From Pseudomonas fluorescens (lineage in GTDB: Bacteria > Pseudomonadota > Gammaproteobacteria > Pseudomonadales > Pseudomonadaceae), in NCBI RefSeq assembly GCF_902497775.2, contig NZ_OZ024668.1, positions 2,937,826 to 3,001,825 of the forward strand: 64,000 nucleotides of DNA, given 5' to 3'. How positions within the stretch are numbered: the stretch's first letter is position 1; every line of letters starts with the position of its first letter. The notes below the pieces were generated by a model that did not search any database, was not told the DNA's origin, and was given only the letters and a program-made list of their open reading frames with translations. A program made the translations under genes and the position numbers. Shown here one piece after another: positions 17,021 through 24,763 of this stretch.

Positions 17021-17520
17021 TCGCCGTGCACTGCGATATAGCAATGTCGATAGGCCTTGAGCATGGCCTTCTGCACGACATTGACGCTCAAGCCCAGGCG
17101 CTCGGCGATCTGCGGGTAGGTCAGGCCATCAAGCTGAGACAGCAAGAACACCTCACGCACCCGGCTGGCCAGGCCATCGAGCACCTGGCCCACCGCATCC
17201 AGCGCCTCGAGCACCAGCACCCGGGTTTCTTCCGAAGGCTGATGCTGTGGCTCAAGCTGAGCCAGGCTTTGCAGATAGGCGCGCTCCAGCGCCTGGCGGC
17301 GAAAGTGCTGCAGGCACAGGCGGCTGGCGATGGTGCCCAGGTAGGCCCGGGGTTCACGCAGCAGTGGCGGCATTTCGCTGCGCAGGAGTTTGACGAAGGT
17401 GTCCTGGGCCAGGTCCAGCGCCTGCTCGCGATTGCCCAGCTTGCGCCGCAGCATGGCCACGACCCAGCTGTGATGCTGCAGATACAGCGCGCCGACATCG
17501 GGGTGGCTGGACGGGGGCAT
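17017..17520 (-). CDS. FecI-type ECF sigma factor
   Basis: A 167-residue ECF sigma factor of iron-starvation type. Region 2 is at about 10-75 (LYLQHHSWVVAMLRRKLGNREQALDLAQDTFVKLL) and region 4 at about 105-160 (VFLLSQLDGLTYPQIAERLGLSVNVVQKAM). It should direct transcription of the TonB receptor gene after release by FecR. A possible Fur box lies 40 nt upstream. Translation is coupled to fecR by an ATGA overlap. Confidence 0.93.
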   Translation of the reverse strand: MPPSSHPDVGALYLQHHSWVVAMLRRKLGNREQALDLAQDTFVKLLRSEMPPLLREPRAYLGTIASRLCLQHFRRQALERAYLQSLAQLEPQHQPSEETRVLVLEALDAVGQVLDGLASRVREVFLLSQLDGLTYPQIAERLGLSVNVVQKAMLKAYRHCYIAVHGE

Positions 17521-17560
17521 GGACGGGATCTCCTGGCAGCTACGGAAAGCCGTGCATGGT

Positions 17561-17579
17561 AATACTTCTCATTCATTTA
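17561..17579 (-). promoter_or_regulatory. Possible Fur box upstream of fecI-like gene
   Basis: On the minus strand AAATGAATGAGAAGTATT resembles the Pseudomonas Fur consensus (AATGAGAATNATTCTCATT) in its left half. It is 41 nt before the sigma factor start. The match is moderate. Confidence 0.35.
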
Positions 17580-17610
17580 CTACTACAGGTTTTGCTTTGG
17601 CCGACCGTTT

Positions 17611-17677
17611 CGCGGGGCAAGGCCCGCTCCCACAGGTTCGGCGCAGGGCCTGCAGGAGCGGGCTTGACCCGCGATGA
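17611..17677. repeat. Inverted pair of REP elements, family B
   Basis: Two opposed REP copies: CGCGGGGCAAGGCCCGCTCC at 17611-17630 and GAGCGGGCTTGACCCGCGATG at 17656-17675. They separate the fecI-like gene from the methyltransferase gene and could form a strong cruciform or stem-loop. Confidence 0.75.
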
Positions 17678-17679
17678 TT

Positions 17680-18492
17680 TCAGCGGCGGCTGATGACCAC
17701 CTCCAGGTACTCGCTCGGCACCACCAGCGACGCACCTCCCGCCACGTTGTTGTCGTTCAACAGCTGGGTCAGATCGCGTTCCAGCGCGCTGGCCTTGTCG
17801 CTGTCCAGCGACGCAAACGCCTTGTGCACCGGCCCGTACCAGGTCCTGAACACCTCGATGAAATGCGCCGCCGAACGATAGCGAAAATTGAAGTGCTCGC
17901 GGCTGACCTTGATCGAACCGATGTCGTCGCCGAACAGGCTATGCAACTGCTCTTCATCACCCCAGCGCGACGGCGGTTGCGCACCGGCAGGTGGCGGCAC
18001 ATGGCGGCCGAGGGTCTTGAACATCTGCCCGATAAAACCTTGCGGGGTCCAGTTGGCCAGGCCGATCCGCCCGCCCGAGCGACACACCCGGCCAAGCTCC
18101 TTCGCCGCTTGCGCCTGGTCGGGGGCGAACATCACGCCGAAGGTCGAGACCACGGCGTCGAACGCGCCCTCCTGGAACGGCAAGGCTTCAACATCGGCGA
18201 CCTGAAACACGATATTCAGACGTTCGGCCCGGGCGCGCTCCTCGCCGCGCTTGAGCAGTTCGGGCACATAATCGGTGGAGGTCACCTGGCAGCCGCGACG
18301 GGCCGCAGCCAGGGTGACATTGCCGTTGCCGGCGGCGACATCCAGGACCTTTTCGTCCCAGCGCAAGTCGCAGGCTTCGGCCAGACGCTCGCCGACCAGC
18401 TGCAAAGTGGTACCAATCACCGCGTAGTCGCCGCTGGCCCACGCCGCCTGCTGGCGTGCCTTCAACGCATTCAAATCCAGGGGTGTGCTCAT
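17680..18492 (-). CDS. Class I SAM-dependent methyltransferase (UbiE-like)
   Basis: A 270-residue cytoplasmic methyltransferase. Motif I is VLDVAAGNGNVTLAAA (about 49-64), the acidic residue of motif II is in STDYVPELL, and FDAVVSTFGVMFAPDQ is the post-motif. The C-terminal part (about 165-270) is a cap that should recognise the substrate. It belongs to the broad UbiE/COQ5 group acting on small molecules; the true substrate is unknown. There is no clear operon partner. A REP pair lies immediately 3'. Confidence 0.85.
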   Translation of the reverse strand: MSTPLDLNALKARQQAAWASGDYAVIGTTLQLVGERLAEACDLRWDEKVLDVAAGNGNVTLAAARRGCQVTSTDYVPELLKRGEERARAERLNIVFQVADVEALPFQEGAFDAVVSTFGVMFAPDQAQAAKELGRVCRSGGRIGLANWTPQGFIGQMFKTLGRHVPPPAGAQPPSRWGDEEQLHSLFGDDIGSIKVSREHFNFRYRSAAHFIEVFRTWYGPVHKAFASLDSDKASALERDLTQLLNDNNVAGGASLVVPSEYLEVVISRR

Positions 18493-18623
18493 GGCTGCAC
18501 CTGATGAGGTTGTTCACACGAACAATCAGCTAAACGCCAACCTCCTCATCCGGCAAGGGCCAGTGTTTCAACAGCAAGACCCGTTGGCTACATGGCTATA
18601 ACCGGGGCGCATAAACAAAAAAA

Positions 18624-18645
18624 AGCACCCGAAGGTGCTCTTTTT
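18624..18645 (-). terminator. Rho-independent terminator after the OsmC-YcaO gene
   Basis: Stem AGCACC / GGTGCT with a CGAA loop, flanked by an A-run on the left (18617-18624) and TTTTTG on the right, so it could act in both directions. On the minus strand the A-run becomes a U-tract. It lies just after the stop at 18657. Confidence 0.85.
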
Positions 18646-18656
18646 GTCAGCGTGTT

Positions 18657-20861
18657 TCAGCGCGACAGGTTGGCCACCTTGGCCCGCGCCGTGTGCAGCT
18701 TCTTGTAGCTGTCGACCAGGCGCTGGTGACGATCCAGGCCTTCAAGCTTCATGCTGGTCGGCGTCAGGCCATAGAAGCGTACGCTGCCATCCACCGAGCC
18801 GAGTACCGCGTCCATGCGCGGGTTGCCGAACATACGGCGGAAGTTGACCTCGTAATCGGCCAGTTCCAGCTCGTCGTCCATCGCCACTTCCAGCACCACG
18901 TTCACCGCCTGATAGAACAAGCCGCGCTCGACGGTGTTGTCGTTGAACTGCAGGAAGGTTTCGACCAGCTCCTTGGCCGGTTCGAATTGCTGCAGGGCCA
19001 GGTGGATCAGCAGCTTCAGTTCAAGGATGGTCAGCTGGCCCCAGGCGGTGTTGTCGTCAAACTCGATGCCGATCAGGGTGGTGATGTCGGTGTAGTCATC
19101 CAGCTCGCTTTCTTCCAGACGCTCGACCAGAGACTGCAGCTGTTCGTCATCCAGGCGGTGCAGGTTGAGGATGTCCTCACGGAAGAACAACGCCTTGTTG
19201 GTGTTGTCCCAGATCAGGTCGTCCACCGGGTAGATTTCCGAGTAATCCGGTACCAGGATGCGGCAAGCGGTCGCGCCCAGGTGCTCGTACACCGCCATGT
19301 ACACTTCTTTGCCCATGTCTTCGAGAATGCCGAACAGCGCTGCGGCTTCTTCGGCGTTGGCGTTTTCACCTTCGGCCGAGAAGTCCCACTCGACGAATTC
19401 GAAGTCGGCCTTGGCACTGAAGAAGCGCCACGACACCACACCGCTGGAGTCGATGAAGTGCTCGACAAAGTTGTTCGGCTCGGTCACCGCGTGGCTTTCG
19501 AAGGTCGGCTGCGGCAGGTCGTTCAGGCCTTCGAAACTGCGGCCCTGAAGCAGCTCGGTCAGGCTGCGCTCCAGCGCCACTTCAAAGCTTGGGTGCGCGC
19601 CGAACGAGGCGAACACGCCGCCAGTGCGCGGGTTCATCAAGGTCACGCACATCACCGGGAAGGCACCGCCCAACGACGCATCCTTGACCAGCACCGGGAA
19701 GCCCTGCTCTTCCAGACCCTGGATGCCGGCAAGAATACCCGGGTACTTGGCCAGTACCTCTTGCGGCACGTCCGGCAATGCCAGTTCGCCTTCGAGGATT
19801 TCACGCTTGACCGCGCGCTCGAAGATCTCCGACAGGCATTGCACCTGGGCTTCGGCCAGGGTGTTGCCGGCGCTCATGCCGTTGCTCAGGTACAGGTTTT
19901 CGATCAGGTTGGAGGGGAAGTACACCACCTCGCTGTCGGACTGGCGCACGAACGGCAGCGAGCAGATACCGCGCTCGATATTGCCCGAGTTGGTGTCGTA
20001 CAGGTGCGAGCCGAGCAGCTCGCCATCGGGGTTGTAGATCTCGCGGCAGTACTCGTCGAGAATCTCCGCCGGCAGCGCATCTTTACGGCCAGGCTTGAAC
20101 CAGCGCTCGTCCGGGTAATGGACGAAGTCGGCGTTGGCAATGTCTTCGCCCCAGAACTGGTCGTTGTAGAAGAAGTTGCAGTTCAGCCGCTCGATGAACT
20201 CGCCCAGCGCCGAGGCCAGTGCGCCTTCTTTGGTTGCACCCTTGCCATTGGTAAAGCACATCGGCGACTGCGCATCGCGAATGTGCAGCGACCAGACATT
20301 GGGCACGATATTGCGCCACGAGGCGATCTCGATCTTCATGCCAAGGCCGGCGAGAATCCCCGACATGTTGGCGATGGTCTGCTCCAGCGGCAGGTCCTTG
20401 CCGGCAATAAAGGTACTGGTGTCCGAGGCTGGGTCGAGCATCAGCAGCGCCTGGGCGTTGGCGTCGAGGTTTTCTACCTCCTCGATGACGAAATCGGGGC
20501 CGGTCTGCACGACCTTTTTCACCGTGCAGCGGTCGATGGAGCGCAGGATGCCCTGGCGGTCCTTCTCGGAGATATCGGCTGGCAGCTCGACCTGGATCTT
20601 GAAGATCTGCTTGTAGCGGTTCTGCGGGTCGACAATGTTGTTTTGCGACAGGCGGATGTTATCGGTGGGAATGTCGCGGGTCTGGCAGTACAGCTTTACG
20701 AAGTACGCCGCGCACAGGGCCGACGAAGCCAGAAAGTAATCGAACGGCCCCGGTGCCGAGCCATCGCCCTTGTAGCGGATCGGTTGATCGGCCACCACCG
20801 TGAAGTCATCGAACTTGGCTTCAAGTCGAAGGTTGTCGAGAAAGTTAACCTTGATTTCCAT
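18657..20861 (-). CDS. ycaO: OsmC-YcaO fusion protein
   Basis: A 734-residue fusion. Residues 1 to about 140 form an OsmC/Ohr-like domain (KGDGSAPGPFDYFLASSALCAAYFVKLYC) with the two-cysteine-like arrangement partly visible. Residues about 165-480 form the YcaO ATP-binding domain, with NGKGATKEGALASALGEFIER and GMSAGNTLAEAQVQCLSEIFER. A helical C-terminal part (about 580-734) resembles TPR repeats. YcaO proteins phosphorylate peptide backbone amides; the E. coli protein helps RimO methylthiolate ribosomal protein S12. The fused OsmC domain suggests thiol or persulfide handling. I chose MEIKVNF at 20861 as the start because the family begins there; no strong ribosome binding site is visible. 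Confidence 0.9.
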   Translation of the reverse strand: MEIKVNFLDNLRLEAKFDDFTVVADQPIRYKGDGSAPGPFDYFLASSALCAAYFVKLYCQTRDIPTDNIRLSQNNIVDPQNRYKQIFKIQVELPADISEKDRQGILRSIDRCTVKKVVQTGPDFVIEEVENLDANAQALLMLDPASDTSTFIAGKDLPLEQTIANMSGILAGLGMKIEIASWRNIVPNVWSLHIRDAQSPMCFTNGKGATKEGALASALGEFIERLNCNFFYNDQFWGEDIANADFVHYPDERWFKPGRKDALPAEILDEYCREIYNPDGELLGSHLYDTNSGNIERGICSLPFVRQSDSEVVYFPSNLIENLYLSNGMSAGNTLAEAQVQCLSEIFERAVKREILEGELALPDVPQEVLAKYPGILAGIQGLEEQGFPVLVKDASLGGAFPVMCVTLMNPRTGGVFASFGAHPSFEVALERSLTELLQGRSFEGLNDLPQPTFESHAVTEPNNFVEHFIDSSGVVSWRFFSAKADFEFVEWDFSAEGENANAEEAAALFGILEDMGKEVYMAVYEHLGATACRILVPDYSEIYPVDDLIWDNTNKALFFREDILNLHRLDDEQLQSLVERLEESELDDYTDITTLIGIEFDDNTAWGQLTILELKLLIHLALQQFEPAKELVETFLQFNDNTVERGLFYQAVNVVLEVAMDDELELADYEVNFRRMFGNPRMDAVLGSVDGSVRFYGLTPTSMKLEGLDRHQRLVDSYKKLHTARAKVANLSR

Positions 20862-20989
20862 GCGGGAATACCATACGAGCAAAACGATTTGGCCGCCATT
20901 ATCCGGGTTTTCGCCGGGAAGTCTTGTGCCGGGCGCAATTACTCGGGCAAACCTGCCAGGCGTAGCCCCTGGGCGAATCGTTCAAAGTC

Positions 20990-21216
20990 GTCGCCCTGCT
21001 GGATTCGAGGACTGGCTGGCGCGCCACGGTGCTCGAAGGCGGTGATCGCATTGCGCGGGCTGGGCCTGGGTTTTCTGTTCTTGTCGATCACCCTGATTGC
21101 CTTCACTCACCTCAACAGCCGTAACCTGGTGGCCGGGTTGCAAACCCTGATCGAACATAACCTCGTCACCCATGCCATGGTACTTGGCACCAGTGTCACG
21201 CCAGCCTGCAGACTAT
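20990..21216 (+). pseudogene. Fragment of a DHA2 (EmrB-type) MFS transporter
   Basis: Within an otherwise empty 404-nt gap, the frame from about 21039 to 21215 reads LRGLGLGFLFLSITLIAF, then HLNSRN, VAGLQTLIEHN and VLGTSV. These are signature pieces of the C-terminal half of EmrB/QacA-type 14-helix drug pumps (LRGLGLGFLF...P.TLIAF; GLQTLI.HN). The ISxxLFNxxRQLGG-like stretch normally between them is missing. No start codon or stop in the right place exists, so this is a fossil. The flanking sequence before 21000 is too eroded to assign. Confidence 0.55.
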
Positions 21217-21265
21217 CCGGGAGAAGACAGCCCGATCTCCCGGGCTGCCCTGTTGTCACGCGCTT

Positions 21266-21745
21266 TTACGCGCTTTCCAGCTGACCAATGGCTGCCTGCA
21301 AGCGGCTGCGGCTACGTTCACTGACGTCCTTCTGGCTCTGGTGAGTCTCGGTCGGTGCCTGGCGCACGTTGGCATGGGGCACCACCTGCCACCCTCCGCC
21401 GTCCAGGCGCAGGTAGCGATAGCTGGCGGTACCGCTGGCCCAGTTGGCGCTGAGGATCCCGTGCAGATGGAAGGTCTGCTCCAGGGTACTGAACGGGCCG
21501 CTCGGGCTGCCGGTGAGGTTGAGGACGATATGACCCTCACCCTTGAGGCCAAGCTTGAGGTCGGAGTAGTCCCCCCAGACATCGGCGTGAAAGTTCAGCG
21601 GCGGGTAGGTGGCAGCGAAGATGCTGGCCACGCCGGTGATCCTCTTGTGCACGGTGTTGACCAGCAGGTCGAGGGTCAGGACAGGCGCACCGAGCAGGCC
21701 GGTGCGCACGTTGAGGCGAGTATGGAACAGTCCAATTGCGGGCAT
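21266..21745 (-). CDS. DUF1842 domain protein, short paralogue
   Basis: A 159-residue protein with the DUF1842 pattern: MPAIGLFHTRLNV...LTLDLLVNTVHKRITGVA...YPPLNFHADVWGDY...LGLKGEGHIVLNLTG...SYRYLRLDGGGWQVV. The fold is probably all-beta; function is unknown. No signal peptide. AAGGAG lies seven bases before the ATG. It is the second gene of a pair with a longer paralogue 19 nt upstream. Confidence 0.8.
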   Translation of the reverse strand: MPAIGLFHTRLNVRTGLLGAPVLTLDLLVNTVHKRITGVASIFAATYPPLNFHADVWGDYSDLKLGLKGEGHIVLNLTGSPSGPFSTLEQTFHLHGILSANWASGTASYRYLRLDGGGWQVVPHANVRQAPTETHQSQKDVSERSRSRLQAAIGQLESA

Positions 21746-21764
21746 GGTACGACTCCTTGTCTGG

Positions 21765-22364
21765 TCAGGCGCGGCTGGATTTGCCGGCTTTGCCGGAAGC
21801 GCTCTTGGTCGAATCGATGGCGGTGCTCAAGGCGGCGCCTGCGTCACCGGCAGCCAGGGCCTTGAGGTGGGCGACATCGCCGGTGGCAATGGCCGCCTCC
21901 AGGGTGGCAGCATGCAACTGCGCCTGGATATCGAGGTTACCGAAAGCCTTGATGCGGGTGTCTTCCCGGTGCGCTGGCGCCTCGACCACGATCCATTGCC
22001 CCTGGCTGTTCAGGTAGCGGTAACCGGCCTGGCCTTTTTGCCAGTCCGATCCCACCGCCAGATGCAGGCTGAAGATGATCGGCGAGTTGGCAGTCGGGCC
22101 ACCGTGGTTACCTTGCAGGGTGATGAGGATATTGCTCGGGCTCGGTGGCAGGGACAGCTGATAGCTGTAGGTCCCCCAGACGTCCAGTTGCAGGTCCAGC
22201 GGCGGGTTGGTGGCCTGGGTGAGCTGAGCGGTGCCGCGCAGGGTGCGATCAGAAGGATGAACCAGCAGGTCGAGAACCAGGCGCTGGGCGCCGGGGGCGT
22301 CAGTGCCGATGACGTAGGACAGCGGGAAGAGTCCTATCACGGGTGCTTGTAGTGAGTCAGTCAT
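21765..22364 (-). CDS. DUF1842 domain protein with DUF1843-like C-terminus
   Basis: A 199-residue paralogue of the next gene. The DUF1842 part covers about 1-140 (APVIGLFPLSYVIG...LDLLVHPSDRTLRGTAQL...PPLDLQLDVWGTYS...YRYLNSQGQWIVVE). The C-terminus carries LEAAIATGDVAHLKALAAG, which resembles the short DUF1843 helical motif, and ends in a Ser/Lys tail. GGAGG four bases before the ATG at 22364 is an excellent ribosome binding site. Role unknown; the pair is probably expressed from a promoter some 290 nt upstream. Confidence 0.8.
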   Translation of the reverse strand: MTDSLQAPVIGLFPLSYVIGTDAPGAQRLVLDLLVHPSDRTLRGTAQLTQATNPPLDLQLDVWGTYSYQLSLPPSPSNILITLQGNHGGPTANSPIIFSLHLAVGSDWQKGQAGYRYLNSQGQWIVVEAPAHREDTRIKAFGNLDIQAQLHAATLEAAIATGDVAHLKALAAGDAGAALSTAIDSTKSASGKAGKSSRA

Positions 22365-22727
22365 GGTGCCTCCATTGCAATCAATGAGTGGAAACAAGCG
22401 CGTGGCTGTTTCTGGCGGGCGACTTCCTTGGCGCGCAGTTGGATGTAGGAGAACGGCGTTGCAGCCTCCGTGCTGGCGTCACGCGCAGATTGCCTGCGGC
22501 GAAGACGCTGCGGTCCGGCACGGCCATGCCCGGATAGGCAAGGTTTACCGAGGTGCAACGGGTGTGAAACCCTCCCTGGGCGCATAGCTGCCTGCCTGGC
22601 AGCCCTGATCAGTTAAGCAGGGAAACCCGGGCTGGCCAGAGGGTGGTGGCAAAAGTGCATTATGTCCGACGGGTGGTTGGCCGGGCCCCTGGATAACGCC
22701 AACAGTGCTCCGGACGCTGGTCAGGCG
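22365..22727. other. 363-nt intergenic region, no gene recognised
   Basis: No supportable gene. On the minus strand CATAATGC at about 22655-22664 is a candidate -10 box with a poor -35, which would leave a leader of about 290 nt before the DUF1842 pair. A weak inverted repeat (CTGCCTGCCTGGCAGCCCTG, near 22585-22605) lies inside it. No known riboswitch motif was seen. Confidence 0.4.
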
Positions 22728-23543
22728 TCAGAACTTTTCAATCACCACGCTTGAGCGAATTCGGGATAGCGCGCTGGCATCCAGTTCGGCTGTTTCCATA
22801 AAACGTGTCGAGATGATTTCAAGAAGCCGATCGGATGTTAAGTAGAGGTGTACAACCTCGGTGGGCCGCGGGATACCTTTGTGGTCTTTGACCATCAGGG
22901 AAAATTGATAAGCCTCCCTTCCGGCCAAAGACGTCTTGGCGAATGTGAGATCGGGGTCTAGCTGACGCCAGGTATTGGCCACTTTTTGTGTGTAGACGTC
23001 GGGTTTGCCTGCGTAGCTTGGAGGAATGAGCGATACATGGAAGTGCACACCAAGGTCTTTGTTGGCAGAGTTTCTTACATAGATATCCGCTGCCTTGACA
23101 TCGATCGGCCCTTTATCCAGCTCCCAGCCTTCACGTGGGAAACAGAACCCGAAGCGCAATTGCGGGGCAAAGAAGCTCTGGTAAGAGTCCGTACAGGCGA
23201 TAGGCTGCGCCTCGCACTCTTTGGAAAACAGATGGTTGCCGAGCGCCAAAAGGATCACTAGCGCACCAATACCCCCTGAAACACTGACAACCAGGGGATG
23301 CTCACGGGCAAACAGGATAGGTATGCCGCCTTTAGCGGCCGCCGATCCGCCGAGGAACCCGATCGACAGCGCTGCGCCAAATGCAATGACCGTAATTACC
23401 AGATAACGGCTATCACAGGGCACTTCTCGACCAAACACCGACAACAACACCAGCCCCATGAAAAACAGCAACGTCAGTGTGCCAAGCAAAGCACCTACAA
23501 TAACCACCCAAGGCTGTTTCAGTGCTGTGTGGCTGTTCGACAT
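22728..23543 (-). CDS. Uncharacterised inner-membrane protein
   Basis: A 271-residue protein with three N-terminal transmembrane helices (about 12-35, 46-66 and 82-103) and a soluble C-terminal domain of 160 residues. That domain contains RFGFCFPREGWELDKGP and HFHVSLIPPSYAGKPDVYTQKV, which look like a beta-rich fold that may face the periplasm. No recognised family. It stands alone between two gene-poor stretches. Confidence 0.6.
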   Translation of the reverse strand: MSNSHTALKQPWVVIVGALLGTLTLLFFMGLVLLSVFGREVPCDSRYLVITVIAFGAALSIGFLGGSAAAKGGIPILFAREHPLVVSVSGGIGALVILLALGNHLFSKECEAQPIACTDSYQSFFAPQLRFGFCFPREGWELDKGPIDVKAADIYVRNSANKDLGVHFHVSLIPPSYAGKPDVYTQKVANTWRQLDPDLTFAKTSLAGREAYQFSLMVKDHKGIPRPTEVVHLYLTSDRLLEIISTRFMETAELDASALSRIRSSVVIEKF

Positions 23544-23865
23544 GGTTTCTCCACGGTGCCCCGCCAGAAGCGGCAGCCGTTTTCAGCGAATCGGAACCTC
23601 GATATGGCATAACGCTAGCCATGCATTGCAATGCTGTCCAATGACGGATCCTGTCAGGATATTCCAGCGCAGGCAGGTGCTGACTGTACCGGCCTCATCA
23701 CGGGTCAAGCCCGCTCCTGCAGTGGATCTGTGTACCCTGGACCATTCCTTTAGACCGGTCGCCACTGAAAGGTCCCGGACCTCTCGTCATCTACGAACTT
23801 GGCAAAAATCAACGATCGTTCACTGGTAACCTGCAGCCCTTTCAAGACACTCAGCAAGGCAGATT
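23544..23865. other. Intergenic region between membrane protein and immunity pair
   Basis: No gene recognised. It holds a REP element (23689-23722) and a perfect 12-bp palindrome, GCATTGCAATGC, at 23623-23634. The palindrome could be an operator; no protein was identified for it. Confidence 0.4.
23689..23722 (+). repeat. REP element, family B
   Basis: CCGGCCTCATCACGGGTCAA followed by GCCCGCTCCTGCAG; same pattern as 2874-2905 with two substitutions in the stem. Confidence 0.7.
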
Positions 23866-24285
23866 ATGGACGATCCAACCTACTATCCCTTCCACCTCTT
23901 CGCCGCGACCTTCGAGAGCGAAACGCACGCCCGGCAGTTCGCTTTCGAGCAATGGCAACCCGAGCCGCCCGCCGACGCAAGTTCTGCCGAATTTGCCGCG
24001 TGGGAAGATCGCAATCCGACCTGGCGGCTTGCCCAGGAGCTTGAGTTCTTCATGGATTCAGACTTTGTCGAGTTGGATGAATCGCTGGAGTATGTGCAGA
24101 GCCTGGTGGCCAACGAGGCGCAGAAAGCGCTGTTGTGGTCCCGGTCTCAGGGCGCTTTCAGCCACTTCATCATCGTCGGCGACAACGCGATCTATGGGGA
24201 TCGGCGCTCGCCAGACACCTGCAACTCCAACCCGCGGCAGCCACAAAGCACCGCCACACTCACCTATCTGGGGCATTTCAATTGA
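23866..24285 (+). CDS. Immunity protein 22-like protein
   Basis: A 139-residue acidic cytoplasmic protein: FHLFAATFESETHARQFAF..., NPTWRLAQELEFFMDSDFVELD, ..FSHFIIVGDNAIYG. The pattern resembles the Imm22 family found beside polymorphic toxins. Its stop overlaps the start of a barstar-family gene (TTGA). No nuclease or toxin gene adjoins. I infer it neutralises a toxin made by a rival strain or encoded elsewhere. The family call is moderate. Confidence 0.6.
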   Translation: MDDPTYYPFHLFAATFESETHARQFAFEQWQPEPPADASSAEFAAWEDRNPTWRLAQELEFFMDSDFVELDESLEYVQSLVANEAQKALLWSRSQGAFSHFIIVGDNAIYGDRRSPDTCNSNPRQPQSTATLTYLGHFN

Positions 24286-24569
24286 GTCGCTTGCAGGTGG
24301 TAGGGATTGATCTGAGCACAGTGACAAGCGCCAGGGAGCTGCACTATCTGCTAAGGGATGCCCTCGGTTTTCCCGATTGGTATGGCTGTAACTGGGATGC
24401 CTTCTGGGATGCGATTAGCGGGCTTGTGCAAATGCCTCGACAGTTGAAGCTCAGTGGCTGGGATGCTTTTTCCAAGCGCTTGCCCAGGGACGCCGAGCTG
24501 ATGCAAAAATGCCTGGCCAATCTGCAGGCTGAGTATCCACAAATGGCGGCTGATGTGCTGTTCGAGTGA
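24282..24569 (+). CDS. Barstar-family ribonuclease inhibitor
   Basis: A 95-residue barstar-like protein. The signature ALGFPDWYGCNWDAFWDAI is present (barstar binding helix, with the Tyr-Gly-x-Asn-x-Asp-Ala core). It should bind and block a barnase-type ribonuclease. Translation probably starts at the TTG at 24282, overlapping the Imm22 stop by four bases; a GTG at 24297 is a second option. No barnase homologue is in the window. Confidence 0.85.
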   Translation: MSRLQVVGIDLSTVTSARELHYLLRDALGFPDWYGCNWDAFWDAISGLVQMPRQLKLSGWDAFSKRLPRDAELMQKCLANLQAEYPQMAADVLFE

Positions 24570-24763
24570 GCGGGCCATCGCATCCGCGCCTGCTCGCGAG
24601 TGGATATCCGGACAAACCTGATTATGCTTCAAGAAACCTTGCAGCGATGCGAGGCAGTCAGTCTGTGTTCAAGTTGTTCGCAATCCGATGACATCACCCC
24701 AAGGCCTGGGTGCGGCAAGGATAGTGGGAACTCCGGCCTACACGTGCACGACGGAGAAGGCTC

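Noticed and set aside
18693..21284. 863-codon open frame antisense to OsmC-YcaO
   Set aside because: A shadow of the coding strand. Only its last part, about 21039-21215, carries a real DHA2-like fossil, reported separately.
22365..22727. Possible riboswitch or structured RNA before the DUF1842 pair
   Set aside because: The conserved cores of cobalamin, TPP, glycine or other known classes were not found; only a weak inverted repeat is present.
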